Positions 12,470 to 26,500 of a DNA stretch of 64,000 bases are shown piece after piece. The stretch comes from Uloborus plumipes (taxonomy: Eukaryota > Arthropoda > Arachnida > Araneae > Uloboridae), in NCBI GenBank assembly GCA_038373865.1, contig JAXGGA010002841.1, positions 49,580 to 113,579 on the forward strand, given 5' to 3'. A program made the translations under genes and the position numbers. The notes under the pieces were generated by a model. The model was not told the origin of the DNA, did no database searches, and worked only from the letters and a program-made list of their open reading frames with translations. The stretch's first letter is position 1; the number at the start of each line of letters is the position of its first letter.

Positions 12470-13168
12470 CAGTCGAGTCTCCATATAACGAAGTCCCAAG
12501 GGACCATTGAAAAGGTTCGTTATATAGAAACTTCGCTATAAAGGAAATAGTAAATTTCTATGCTTAATTTTTCAATAGGGGCTATACATGTGTAAGTAGT
12601 ACATTAGGTTAATTCTCACTTTACTATTTTTAGAATAAATACATTTTAGCAAGAAATAAATACTGTGCATATTTTGAAGTTATAAATGTAACGCAGTGAA
12701 TGAATTAAGAAATAAAACTAATTAAATTAATTTATCAACCTATTAAATTGTATCAGGAATGCTACTCGCATCTGTAGTATAATTGGTGAATTTTTGCAAA
12801 TTTTTACATTAATAAATTAAAAGAATCAAACCTGAACTTGGTCGACGACACTAGTTTTACTTTGAAAATATAGTCCGTGATTTTTTGCTGCACTTTGGAA
12901 ACACTTTGCTCATAAAATTCTTCTCATTTGTGAAGTGATTCTTTACAAAGTAAGCCTTCACAAAAGCAGTAGAAGAAATACTTCTATTTTCTCTAACATT
13001 GACACTTTCTCCCATAAAAACTTCGCAATAGAGAAATTGGGCCATTTGATATTAGTTAAAGGGAGACAAATTTACATGCTTTTTTACTGAAACTTTCTGT
13101 GTCACAGAAAATGTTTCGTTATATAGAGAACTTCGCTAAATAGTGTTCGTTATATGGAGACTCGACTG
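12470..13168. mobile_element. TA-flanked mariner-type MITE (CAGTCGAGTCTCC ends)
   Basis: TA at 12468-12469 and 13169-13170. Termini CAGTCGAGTCTCCATATAAC and GTTATATGGAGACTCGACTG are perfect over at least 20 bp. Further inverted copies of GTTATATAGA...CTTCGCTA sit inside each end. At 699 bp it has no transposase. Confidence 0.88.
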
Positions 13169-13422
13169 TATATAGCCCATACATTGAAACTTGTTGCAAT
13201 GCACTGATTTGCTAAAATAGTAGGATTTCTTTTATTGGGGAAGTTAAATTGTAACCACCTGGAAAGTTTCAAGTCTGCTCAGGATCTTCACACCAACCGG
13301 AAATTATTTTAGTTAGATGAATTTAAAAGCTATATACATACTAAAAATGCCAAAAACCCTCAAAATAAAAGATTCACAACCAATTAAAAACGAAAAATAA
13401 TTATAAATAACGGGCCTGAGGA

Positions 13423-13454
13423 CAATGTACCGACCATGCGTCCGTGGTACATTG
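13423..13454. repeat. Hairpin CAATGTACC/GGTACATTG
   Basis: A nine-base stem with a 14-nt loop in a GC-raised patch, followed directly by CTAGT, which resembles a Helitron end without other support. Confidence 0.4.
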
Positions 13455-14074
13455 CTAGTAAGGAGTCGTTGTAGGCGGCGAACGAGGGTTGAAAAGCAGG
13501 GGAAGAGTCCCTTAAAGTAATTAAAATACATATTAAATTTTACGCAGGATCGAAACTGCTGTTGGCAACTAATTTAATTCATTGAAGATTACGTATTGAT
13601 ATCAATTTTTGCTACATACGTAAGACCACATGTGTACTTTCCATTTAAGGGTCATAAGCTTACTCGAGCCACGAAATGTAGTTTAATATACTAATATAGA
13701 TACGTGAATGAGTTAACAAGTTATGCAAAAACAATGACTATTACAAAAATGAACATATTTAAACAGCTTCATATCTGTACGGCATTTTCTTTCTATTTTG
13801 GTCTTGGGCACTCAACTGTCACTCTTACAAAAGTTTCATTTTTCAAACCCCTTTAATATAACTTTTGAACTCAAAATAATAGCTTTTTCTTAAAAGAAAT
13901 AATTCGATGAAACACATTACCCATTAAAACATGCATATCGAAAGATGAATAACAGACCAAAAACAAAATGGCGAAATTTGACTAGTATTTCTTTACAAGT
14001 ACAGTTTGAATAATATCTTTAAAACATAGACCGAAACTACTTTTAGTATAAAATCGTAATCAAAAACTACATAC

Positions 14075-14205
14075 CATAAATATTGCTTCGGGGTGTCCTT
14101 GCTTAAACTGCTGATAAATAGCAGGAACAAAAGAAAACGCCGGCAGTGAGAATGGCGTACTCAAACTCAAATATGACGTAGAATTGTGCGGCGCGTTGTT
14201 ATTCG
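14075..14205 (-). other. Possible first exon of the minus-strand (ELAV-like) transcript
   Basis: A locally GC-raised stretch that ends on the minus strand at TTTATG/GTATGT (exon end 14075). The upper boundary is a guess. If correct, the ELAV-like transcript starts within a few hundred bases of PPP2R3C and has an intron of about 7-9 kb in its 5' UTR. Confidence 0.3.
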
Positions 14206-14206
14206 T

Positions 14207-14212
14207 TCAGTT
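14207..14212 (+). promoter_or_regulatory. Candidate arthropod-type initiator for PPP2R3C
   Basis: TCAGTT matches the arthropod initiator consensus and lies 370 nt before the PPP2R3C ATG, in a locally GC-raised patch. There is no TATA box at the expected distance. Position is the only support. Confidence 0.25.
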
Positions 14213-14581
14213 ACAGTTCAATCTTGTTGCAGTTAAAAGTAGGACAATTTCCAAGATTTTGTTACAGAAAACTTTTTTCGTTTGTAGTTGTACATTATTT
14301 AGCTTCTAAAATTCGATAGGTATTTTCCGTACATCCTTTTTCATCAATATCATCTTTATGAGAAAATGTTACAGTATAGCTGTTACTTTTACTATGACTT
14401 TCACTTTTCTATTTTGACATGAGAATTTTTTTTGAAAAGAAAAGTGATTTTGTTTGTTTTCGTAAAAAAATTGCTGAAATGTTCTGCTCAGAATGAGTGA
14501 TGAGAAATAGAAAGTTTCAATTAAATTTTTCCATAGCCAAAAATTCTATCACAAACCATTTTATTCATTGATGAAATATTC

Positions 14582-17500
14582 ATGAATATCTTTGAGTCTT
14601 TAAAGCAAAGGCTAAAAGAAACAGGTATGTCGTCAAAACACACCTTAGAAAGGTAGAAGGTAGCTTAGAAAGTAATAGTTATGACCAAAATTAGTATCCC
14701 AAAGTAATTGGATTTTGTACGTTTATAGTATACAAAAAAAGTAAAAAAAAGCAACTTTTATGTGACGAAATTCTGTCAAAAAGTGTCTCTTCACAAGTCA
14801 ATCCAACGAAAATGCCCTTTAATCTGGATGACCCCTGCCCTTTTTTTTTTTGGTCTGGCGGAAACACTAAAAACAATGTACAATTTGGAAATGTGTGTTT
14901 TGAAAAGAATGAAAATTAAACTTTAAAAAACAAAGTAAAAATGTACAATTTTTATACTTGACTCTTGTGCCTGAAAATGGTCACAGTTTTTGTGGTCATG
15001 ATTTTTGTGAAACTACAAGCCATGCAGGGTTCCTATTTGCCCTATTTTTTTCTTTATTCAACTATAAGTGCCTCTTTTTAAAACGTTTCCCTTGTAGCCT
15101 TGAGCAGGGGTTCCCAAACTTTTTGTTCTGTAGATCTGTTGATTCTGGACCACTTTGCCTATGTTTTTGTAGACCCCTGAATTGGACTTGCTTGGAAATC
15201 AATTCCCGGAATTTAAGGGGTCTGGCTCAGAGTCGAAATAATTAGTTTGAATAAATTTATGGGAGGAAAGTCAGAGTTGCCCACTGGCCAAACTGCCCCC
15301 CCTTGCTTCCGAGGGCCCTGATAATCTCACAGGCACATACGCACGCAAAAAAAAAAGGAAATATAGAAAAAAAAAAGATTTACTGAGAAAAAGCACTTGA
15401 AAATTTATTTTTCGCTTTAAGTGATTCAGCTTGTATGATCTAAAACCGCTCAAACTTTTCAAACTATTTTCAAGTTTTTGAAGTATTGTGAAGTTTTAAA
15501 TTAAACAATAACATAAATTCGACAGTTTGTTTATTTTTTTTGATAACCTTATCTTGAATCTTTTCTATCTCATTGCAGGTATTCTGCCAAAATGTTATTT
15601 CATAGGACAGTACTATACTCAGTTACTTTAAAATAGGCGTATCAAGTTTAGAGATTCTGCTTCATCTCCATGGAAACCGTACGAAAGAAAACAGCTTCAC
15701 TCTTTTTTTATACACTGCTCAGGGGTGATTGTGTTCCGGTATTTTACCGGATTTCCGGTATTTTCATGATCGATTCCGGTATTTTCATGGTCGAAAAAAC
15801 CGGAAATAAAATATTTTTAATTATGCTTTTGTCTTCCCACCTTTGGTATTTTTTTTTTTATTTTTCGAATTTTCGGTGATTTTCTGATAATTACTAATAA
15901 TATTCATCGAGCAAAAATCTTAAGATGCCATTCTATTGTTTTTGACTAGAAACTATTTAAAACTATTCGAATGTATGAAATGTGTCTTGTTTGTTTATGA
16001 AAGACAATTATTATTAAATATGTATAATTACAAAATTAGGTGTGCTTAAATAATAGGAGCCTTGGTTTTTTGAAAAAAGCCACCCCCCCCCCCCCACACA
16101 CACACACTTCTCTTCAAAACTTTCAGGTATTTTTTCATGAACTCACCATCACCCCTGACACTGCTGTTGAGGCATTTCATTTATTTTATGTTATCAAATT
16201 TAGAATAATAGTTTACACACAAAGAAATTTTAACTGTTTGCATTTAACCGTTGTTGCAAAAGCTAAGCGAGGAAAAAGCCCATAGCGCCGTATCTATGAC
16301 AACCATCAAAGAAAAAGTGCGGATTAATTAATTTTGCTTCGACACGCCAACTCTCGTTACACAGAGTATAATGGATATTCAGTGCAGAAAAAGATAATTC
16401 AAACAGATAAATTCACTTTATCTACCAGTTTGTTGGCTATCTTAGCTACATTAAGAGGATTTTTGCCTCTGGCTCGATCATTGGCTATTCCTAACTGAGG
16501 AGCCCATAATAAGGGCGAAACTGCAGTCTTAGGATGCTATGATCGAGCTGTGGGTGCATTTGCTTCAATTCAAACATTTTTTTTTGCGCAAAAAGAGAGT
16601 GAGTTGAGTCAAACCAGTTCCTATTTTCACAAACATTTGATTAAAATTTGAAGACTTATTGTTTTAGAGGAGCTTGTTTTTCTGTCAGGTAAAATCTTGT
16701 ATTATAAAAAAAAAATGTTACATAAGTATGTAAGTAAAAATTATTTTTGGCATACTATTGTATTTATAGAATTCCTAAACTTGAGTTATTCCTTAATTAC
16801 ATAGGGTCTAGACTTGTGGACCTCTACCATTCACCTGCATTCCCAATGGAACTACTTTGATATAAGCCCCAAATCGGAAATTTGGCGACTTTTTTTTCTC
16901 GCCAAGCAAAAAACCTGTTGCCACAAAAATTATTGCCACAAAACTTCAAAAAATAAACTCAAAAAATGGTACAAATGCAAGAAAATACTAAATTTGGCAA
17001 CAGCAAAAACCTAAATTAGCTGTAAAAACCTAAATTGGCAACACCAAAATAGGAAACAGCAACCCTAAAGAGTCCGTAGGGAGTTCCAGATTTGGCGAGT
17101 AATTTTTTTTTTTTGGGGGGGGGGGTATATCAAAGTTATACCTTCCCAATTCCCCCCCCCCCTTAACATGGACCCCTGAAGATCCCTGTGGACCACTTTA
17201 GGAACCGCTGGTCTAGAGTTTCAAATTCAGTGTTGATTTTTCATTTTTGTTTTGTCACACTAAAAACTTTTTCGTGGTTAAATCGATAGAATTTGTAATA
17301 TAATTAAACAATGCTGGGAGTGCAACTACTGCACAAAAATGCCCTTGCCATGTTGTACCAAAAAGGCAATTTTCTCATAATCTGTGCTGATTTTTTATTT
17401 GAGTGCTATTTTCTTACACATAGTTCTATGAGATTATCCTAAGTGTTTACTGTATTATTGCATTTATACTTCAGTAAAATTTATTTTTACTAGTGACGTT

Positions 17501-20500
17501 TCTTTTCAGGACACCATAAAAGAAAAATAAATGAACCAGAAACATGGAAATTGTACTCTGAGTGGAAAGGTTTAAATAATGCAGATGGCACCTCTATACC
17601 AAGATTTTATTATAAAGTATGTTTCCTTTATCTCTCCATATTAAATGTTGATTCAGGGTGGCAACAAAACCGGTAAAAATCAAAAAATATTTAGATCAGA
17701 AAATTTCAAAAAAAAAATCAGGCATGAATTATTAAATGAAAAATATATATGTATATTTTTTTGCTTTGCAAAATTAAATGCCGTAATTTCCTGCGCATTA
17801 TGCACAAATTTGTGTAAAAAATTTGAAATTTTTTCAATACATTTTAGTAGCAAGTTATTTTTTATTATTCAATGTATTTATTTCAAAGTTATTTGTTACA
17901 GATATAAAAATCATTTGAAATTGATTGAGATAAATAGTTAAGACGAACCACACTGATCCCCTTCTTATTGTTTATTGTACTGTTGTTTTGATGAGAGGAA
18001 CTAGTTAAGACAAATTGATTTTAAAGATTCCTTGTTGTTCATTTTAACAAGATTTTACTGTGTTTTAGTACATTTTTCAATAGTTAAAAATCTTTATTCA
18101 TTCATTAAAAGATTAGTTTTTAAATAGAGAATAGTTCCTTATGAATGGCAAAAAGTGAAATAGTTTGTTTTGTTTAGTTATGCAATCATTTATTAAAGCT
18201 CGTATTACTTCTTTTATTAATTTATTCACATTTTTCTACTTATTAATTCATTTACTTATTTTTTTATTTATTCTCTATTTTATTCACTAATTTCTTTTTC
18301 TCTTATATTAATTAGTTTATTTATTCGTCAATTTTTTCATCAATAATTTCAGAACAAATTTCCAGTTTTTTCATTTTTAAGCAGATGCGTTATCTTAGCT
18401 ACTTCACATTACCCCTCATTTCCCTACTTTTATATGCATTTTATTATAGCATTTTTTTTTCTTAGAGCTTAAGCATCATATAATTCATATTTTATTGAGG
18501 GCATCAGCAGCTTATTTAATTCCTTCTTCATAATTTTTATTTTCTTAATTTTTCTAAAATCAACTTTTAAAGATATTTATTTTTTCAACCTTTCTTCTTA
18601 TAATCAGTTCAAAACATTTCAAGATCTATTGTGCAAAATATATATGTATAAATCTTGATGTTCTTAATTGATTTAACATAAACTAAAATAAGATAAACAT
18701 TAAATTTGTGTTTCACAAGGGCTTATTCATCAAGAAACTGATTTTTTTTCCTAAATAAACATAAAAGTAAATGAATACAGAGAAACTTTTTGTCGTTAGC
18801 TTATTTTATTCAGTTGCTTAAAAGTTTTTTTTAATGTTTTTCAGGCATCTATCTCTACTAATAATAAAGCTGAAGGTGGTTCTGTCTGTCCTTCCTTCTT
18901 TCTTTCTGTCTGTCTGTCACGCGCGTAGCGCCAAAACCGTTCGGTCGATTTTCATGCCACTTGGCACAAAATTAGTTTGTAGCATGTAGTTTTGCACCTC
19001 GAAGCGATTTTTCGAACATTCCATTTCGTTCTTTTTCTATTCGAATTCTTAGAGGAAATTCGATAAAATAGGGAAGAAATATTCCATACACATTTTCAAG
19101 TCTTATGTCATTCGAAAGCTTGAAATTTTCTGCACAAAATGACGTTTTTTCGAAGTTTCTACGATCATCAGGAGAGCTGTAACAATTGTTTTTAGAATCC
19201 CGAAATTCAAGGCTTACCTTCAGTAAAGCAAGCCAAACGATTCTAAAATGGCTTTGCTCGCGAATAAAATTTGTTTGAAAATAGAGATGAAATGAATTAT
19301 TTTATCAACGGAAATCAACTTTTCATGTTGTTACCATGGTTACGTTTTTATTTCGTTCTTTTTCCCTTAATAATTTTAAAAATGTATTTGTTTTTGTAAC
19401 AATCCAAACTCCAAGCCTTATTAAAATTAGTCAAATGAAATATTAAAAACCGTGATAAGATGGCACCTGTCAATCAAATGAGAAATCGAGTCCTTTCCTT
19501 AAAATACAGGATACCATTCTAAATTTATCGTCTGCAAAACATATTTTACTTCATTATTAATTTATTTCAATATAAATTGCAGCAAATGGCTTGAGTGAAC
19601 GAATTTAGCTTTTAATTTATCGTTTGCTGGTTGATCTTTGTCGATGTTTATTGTTTTTATTATCATTGTGAAGAATAATGCACGAAATTTCTATGACTAA
19701 TACTTAAAATTTTTAGGATCAGTTGAGTTTAAAAGAAAAAATTGCTCCAAATATACTTTTGCAATGTGATTATTTATTGTTGGACTGTAATTTGCAGCAA
19801 TAATTGCATTTAATAAATAATGAAAGACAATATTAAAAATTATTTTTTTGGCGACTTTTTTACAATTTGGCATTCAATTCTATTTCAGTATATTTACTTC
19901 TATCTTATTGCGATATTGCAACGTTCTTTCTAAAGTATGTCATTTCGGAAAATGTATTATTTTGTTTTTGAAGTTAGGAAAGAAAACTTTCTTCTTCTTT
20001 TAAACTTTGGTAAGATTTCTGTTGGTTTCTGTGAGCAACAAAATTTTTCTTATTTTTTCTTTTGGCTTATTTTTGTGCACCTATCTTTGGGGTTGCATTC
20101 GAATGTCCCCAAGGGGGTGATTTACCCCTTTTATGGGGTAATCAGGGCTTTCAATGCAGACCAAAGTGATATGAATTGGCGCGACCACTTGGCGATATCT
20201 CGCCAAGCTTTTGGTCACCAAGTGTTTGACGCCAATTTGGCGACATATCGCCAAGTTGGCAATAAATTTAGCGAAAAAAAAATTTTTTTGGGTTCAATTT
20301 GGCGCTATTGGCGATATTTTGCGAAAAATCTACTGAATGATGTTAAAATCGGCGATATTTAGGAGATTAATCATTGTAAAACATTTTTTTGCATTGTTTC
20401 GTGGCAAACTAGGGATGCAAATGTTTGAATTGTTATCTTACTCACTTCAAGCACTATTTTAGCACTTAAGGCATCTACTAAGAAATTTACACGTAAAAGG

Positions 20501-23500
20501 AAGTAGTGTAGGGTCCATACCAAATTTTTATATCATACTTTGAAGGAATTATAGTTGAATTATAACTAAAATAGAGTATTTTTTTCTGCTATATCATTTT
20601 TTTACAAATGAACTTTTAATTTTATACCACGGGCAAAGCCGTGCGGGTACCGCTAGTTTATAAATAAAATAAACTTTTTCTTTTCTTATTCTTAGATTCC
20701 TTTTGAGGAAGATAGTTTGCAACAGAAGCTACGAGAGGAAGCAAGGTATTAGCAATTTCAATCCTTTCTATTTCTATTCTTATTTTATAGTGTTTCATGA
20801 TTTATTTCATTGTCCAAAATTCTTAAATGTCATTTTATGATCAGAACTCAATTTATGGTCAAGTCTCATGTCTACTTTCAAAAAAAAAAAAAAAAATCTG
20901 ATGCCATAAGGTATAGTAAGGTAAGTATATTTTGTAACCAGTCCTATAGTCATTCCGCCGTTTTTACATTACCTTATACGGTCACTTTGAAATGCATTTT
21001 TTAAAACAAACAATAGCACCTCTTCAGTTAAAAGAAGTAATTGCCTGCATAGAATTTTCTCAAGTGATTGGGATAAATAAAAGACAAAAACTTGAACACA
21101 AAGAACTTCTTTCCCTGACTAGCAACAATGACATCTCCCTTTCATTTTTCAACCACCATGTTTTTTTTTTTTCTTAAAAAGAAGACTAAGAAATTGGGGA
21201 TACTTAATCCATAACTCAGACTTGAAATATTAAATGCTTCTTATGTTTTTTAAGGCATTACCGTATATACTCGCGTATAAGTCGAAAAAGTTAGTTAAAA
21301 AATTAAGTTGAAAGTTAGGGGTTCGACTTATACGCGAGGCAGAATTTCCGAAAATTTTTCCAGAACAACTTTTGAAAAAGAACACTCAAAATCGAGAAGA
21401 TTTTTCAGATTCAGTCTAACTATTTTAAACAGACGCTAAAGAAGTAAATACTCATATATTCTACTGCACTTTTGCATGGTTTGATTGTGAAATAAAAATA
21501 AATATTTAAAATAAACAATCGACGTCGTGAAAAGTGCGGGAATTGCCGAATTCGCGAATTTTCCGATTGATGGTGTTTATCCACGGGCGTCGTTGGCGGG
21601 GGGGACAAGGGGGACATGTCCCCCCCAATATTTTCAAATCACCAGAAGACCCCCAATATTTTAAAATAATAATTTTGAAAAAAAAAAAAAATCGGGACTT
21701 TTCTAAATCAAAATTAAATTCTCCAATCTTAACTGAAATAACAAAAACTTCCGTATCTACTTGAAAGACCGTCTCAGTTATTTTCCCATGCAGCTGTCTC
21801 GGTCTTTTGGTGCTTTTAGCATCGTTATTAGAGCCATCATTTTCCTCCTACAAAACCCATCACTGCGTAGTAAGATCCAATTCCTCCACTTAACAATAGA
21901 GACTTTACCTTTTCCTACCCCACCCTCTCCCTCCTCGCTCAGACAGGGACAGGAGAAGTAATAAATAAATCTTAGAGGGGGTTTCTTGTGTTTCCATGGT
22001 TAGGTTACTTGATCCTTGAAGGGCTTTTAAAATTGAGGTCGAATCTGTTCTCTCTCGAAGATGTGGTCTAGTCCGTGCTGTGGGGGGGGGGGGAACGCAG
22101 GGGCTGAGTCCTGTAGCAAACGTTCCCCCACTTTCCTTCCCCCCTGAGAATTACACCTCTGCCTTAAAGTGAATATTATCTCCATTGAGCTCGCGGGTGT
22201 CATGGCACGGGGACGGGACACTTCCCCCTTTCCTACATTTCGAAATAGTACAAAGTCCCCCCCCCCTCTCCCCAATATTTTCATTAAATATATTCCAATG
22301 CCAAATAACGGAATTTACGTTACAGTATTAGCAAAGTATGAACATCCTTTTTTTTTTTTTTTTTTTGTAGAAAGGAATTACATCAGAATTAGCCCATCGA
22401 GAACCTGCCATTAAAAGCAGGGAAAGTGACAACCTGTTATCCAAGAAATAAATTTTCTTTTGTACACTTTACCCCATCTCAAATTTTTCTCAGGATCCTG
22501 TCTCTGATAACGACACCCATCCCTCTTTCCCTGCCAACTCATTTAAGGGGGAAAGATGAGTGTCCAGCTGCATAACAATGGACACTAAAAAATCTCCCTC
22601 TGACCGCCCCCCCCCCCCATAGTGTACCCCCAGAGAGGAAGGGGCTTTAAGTACTTACTTTAGATAGCACAAATGTGTCCATCTGTTTTGCCACATGATG
22701 TGAGCAAGAAATTTTTTCGGAGAACAGCTAGAGAAGGATCTTTCTTCGTGGAAAGCGACTCCTTTCATAAAGTATAGAGCTATCCATCGGTTCAGTATAG
22801 CATGTCCTATCCAGTAAAGAGTATCATATTTGGAGGAAATAAATCATGTAAGTTTTACTCATTTTATTGTTTTTGTTATAACATAAAAAAGATCTAACAA
22901 AATTTCTTGTTAACTCCGTATACCTTTACCGATAAGAGTGAGCACACAGAGCGATTTTTAAGACATCAGTACCACAAATTGCTTATGCATTGAAGGAAAT
23001 ACTAATATGCCCTCAAGAGCGAATCTAGGAATTTTTCAAGGGAAGGAAAATTGGTTTTTATAACTTACTTTTTATTATGTATACTGGTTCGCAAATATTA
23101 ATCACAAAAGTTTCGGACTTGAATTCCGAAATATTTCCGGGGGAGAGCATCAAACCTCTTTCACCCAACATTTATAAATTGCCTAAAAGATTTTTTGAGT
23201 TTCAATATCGGAAAACTACCGGTGGAGAGGTCCTCAAAGGAGGGGGCGATCGCCTCCATCGCTCCTCAGTTGTATCCGTCCCTGTGTGCCCCTTAATCAT
23301 ACTACGCTAACATAAGTAGACTCTGTAGAGTTTTTTTTTATACTAATCTGATTTTTAGCTGAAATGCTTTTTCATATTTATTTACAATGAACATTACAAG
23401 ATATTTGATTGGAATATTTTCGATGAGCGTATACTAATCAGTATTCAGATGCTTATTTTTGATCTAAGTAATTTAAATTTTTGAACAAGTTAAATAATAC

Positions 23501-26500
23501 ACAACAAGAGAAAATTACCTGTATTTTCGTGTTATCTTAGTATTTTCTTATTATTGTAGTTACCAGTGGCGTACTCAGGGGGTGGGCTGATAGGGCTGCA
23601 GCCCGCTCCGAAATTTTCAAAATGAATTTTAAAAATGTAAGCTAAGTTTTTTTTCTAAATTTCCCTTTTTTTTTGAAATCTCAAATGAGAAAAGCTTTTA
23701 GAACAGATAATTAACTATAGGACAAAATTAAAAGAAAGATTTTTTTATATTTTGACATGTCTATTTTACTGTTCGTCATGTTTATTATTATCCTATTATT
23801 CCATTTTGGTCATTTTTATTGAAAATCTGTTTCAGAAATGCCGATTAATGTTTTTCAGTCACAGATTTTGTTAAATATAATTTAGAAAGTTTAATTGAAA
23901 CCCAATATTGGGAACAATAGTAAAATAAACTACAAAATTAACATTATTAGAGCGTTAATTAGCCAAAATATTGCAAACAAGTGTTTCAGCAACCCTTCTT
24001 TCAATGAAGAATTTTGTTTTAAATCTAAATTTATCATTCTTTGTGTCCATCAGAACACTTTCTTCACAATAATTTTAATGAAAAATTTTTCTTTTTTTAA
24101 TTATGTATTTTTGTCGACTTAACTAGGCATTGAAGAAGAAATTCGAGGCATTTACTTTTTTAGCTACATTTCATGAAGTGCTCCCCCCTCCCCCAATCTC
24201 AAAAAGTCTTTACTCAGCCCCCCCTGAAATGATTTGTCTGCGTACGCCACTGGTAGTTACTAATTGATATACATTTTTATGAAATTTGAATTGTAAAGAA
24301 AACGTTCAATAATAGTAGTGTTGATAAACGAAATATTTTTTTCCAAATTAGAATTATATTTTCAAATAACTAAGAAATAGTTTACGTGGAAAATATTCTG
24401 TTTCATCTTTTAAGTGAGGAAATAATAAGGCTTGTTTAGTTATGAGTATTATTTTGATAACTAAATTCTTTTTTTAAAGTTTATCGCTGCATTTCCATGA
24501 AAAGCTTTAAAAAGAACTGAATTATCATTAAAAAGAGCAAGTTATTTATCTTTCATACAAATTATTTTAAATTGAAATTTCCAAACCTAATTTTTAGCTG
24601 AGAATTATAAATTTCAAAATGGAACTTTCAGAATTAGGTGAAAGATCGTTCTCAGTATAGACAATATTGAAGTAAAACAAATGGAGGTGAGGCTAAGAAG
24701 TAATAATAAAAATAAATTAAATTAAAAGAAAAAAATATTAGAAAGTTTTTTCACACATTGTTAGAGATCAAAATGCCAGATAAATAATTATAAAGGGAAT
24801 TTTTTTCCCTGGTAAATTACACTGTATATTAAGAAGTCAGAACTTTTCAGACAGTCTTCCCCGTGAAAACTTATATTTAATCGTTTTTAATTATTTGAAG
24901 GGCCAAGGGGAAAAAAGATGAAAGTCAATTTTCCGTCAATTTTGAGATATTAGCACTATCTAGGGGCTATGAAGGAGCACTATCATCTGGTAGAACAACA
25001 AGGGGGAAAAAAGATGAGAATCGACCGAAATGTGCATGAAAACTCTATCAACTACACAAGGAGTTAAGAGAAGTCAAACTTTGTTTTTCGTTTTTCTCGA
25101 AATCGCTTTTTGGTCACTTTCATCTTTTTCCCCCCTGGCCCTTCATTTGCTTTTATCAAAAGTAAAAATTAAGACGCAATAAAAGCAGGATGAAAAACAT
25201 TAATTTTTTTTCAAGCACTAAATTAAGCTTTTGCATTGTTATTGATCAAATGCATGAATTTTGAATACTATAACGTGAGCATAAAATGTGAGGTGTGGGA
25301 GTAAAAACCATTTTTTTTTAAATTTGCCGCTTTAACTTGAATAAACATATCTCTCATTAAAAAAGGAGGCATCTCGGTTTCCCTCTCTGTAATTCTTACC
25401 CTAATATCATTGAAAGTCAACTAAAATCACGTTGTTCGAATATTTGGCTGTCCTCTTAAAGTTACCAAAGATGACCCATCAATTTTGAAAAAGTTCCGGG
25501 GTGGGCCAAAAATCTCCCCTCCCCTAACATCAACGCAAATCGTCTAAAACTGCGTTTTTTTTTACAGTTACATTTTCAAAAAAAAATTTCGGGGAGAAAC
25601 CCCGCACTTCCCTTTTCTTAAAACAACCGGATATTATCTATAATTGTATTTTTAAGATTTCAATTTCCAAAAATATTCAGGGAAGCTCTTCCACTACTAC
25701 CATTGCCAAAAATTGTTTAGAATGCATTTTAAGGCTGTAATTTAAATAATTTTCCGAAAAGAGGGAGCTCGAATATCTAATCTGCGTTATATTAGCAAAG
25801 ATAGTCTAAAATTGCGTTTTAGCAATATAATTTCGAAAAAATTCCCGATCCCCCCCTTTCATAGTACGATCAGAGATAATAATGGAGTTTTTAACGTTTC
25901 GATATCGAAAAATGGACATAAGAGCGCCCTCGAGCATCTCCTCCCATAACATTACCATATATCGTCTAAAATGCATTTTTAAGACCACAAATTCGAAAAA
26001 ACTTCTGGGGGAGAAACCCCGTACTCTCTTATTTCTGGGTAAATAATATATTTACGATTAGGAACTCTCTGATCTAGTTATGACTTCCCTCTTAGAAAAG
26101 AAGCTGAACCCATTTTTTTCTCTCAGTGTTTAAGATGTGTTTAAAATTAATTCAGCAATCCCCGCCCACGACGGGTCCAAATATGACTCCTTGTGGTCCT
26201 TATTTGAAAATTGCAATGTTCACTGGTCTTTACAAAGGCTAAACATGTTTAAAAAACATGAATTTTTCCTAGCATTTCTTTTTCCAAAGTCCCCCCCAAT
26301 CTTCAGCAGGCAGCGACGCCCATGTGTTTATCCTTTTGAAACAGAATGTAATACGGCTAAATTGCAAAATTTTATTGATAATAATAATGCAAAATAAAAG
26401 CAACAAATAGAAAAAATCGTCGCTGCAAAATCGAACTCTTACAAAAACCGCGATCGTAAAATCGAACCCTTTACAAAAATTGCGATCGCAAAAATGAACT

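Larger units (their letters stand above)
6720..14074. other. Probable ELAV-like 5' intron/intergenic DNA
   Basis: Seven kilobases of AT-rich DNA with no recognisable exon. It includes poly(A) runs (7611-7628, 7779-7794, 8178-8191), a GGTCATTCCATGTCAAATC transposon-end-like motif at about 8156, the elements at 11647-11789 and 12470-13168, and an unrecognised GC-raised patch at 13410-13520 with a hairpin. Confidence 0.45.
21583..26325. mobile_element. 4.7-kb hAT-type element nested in the 21261-26896 shell, TSD GTTTATCC
   Basis: GTTTATCC at 21575-21582 and again at 26326-26333. Ends ACGGGCGTCGTTGGCGG and (reverse complement) ACATGGGCGTCGCTGCC. The left interior is rich in G and C runs (GGGGGACATGTCCCCCC). 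The inside holds a hAT MITE, a 248-bp MITE and a degenerate array. No transposase was recognised. Confidence 0.75.

Noticed and set aside
13423..13459. Hairpin followed by CTAGT considered as a Helitron 3' end
   Set aside because: The hairpin directly abuts CTAG and no matching 5' end was found.
19937..20362. 141-codon frame in Helitron 1
   Set aside because: It runs across the palindromic R1 repeat and shows no Rep, helicase or other domain.
21534..22284. Several frames rich in Gly, Pro and Arg
   Set aside because: Produced by G and C runs of the hAT element ends.
25380..26060. Regularly spaced repeats considered as a CRISPR array
   Set aside because: Units are diverged, about 130 bp long and without constant repeats or unique spacers, in an animal genome.
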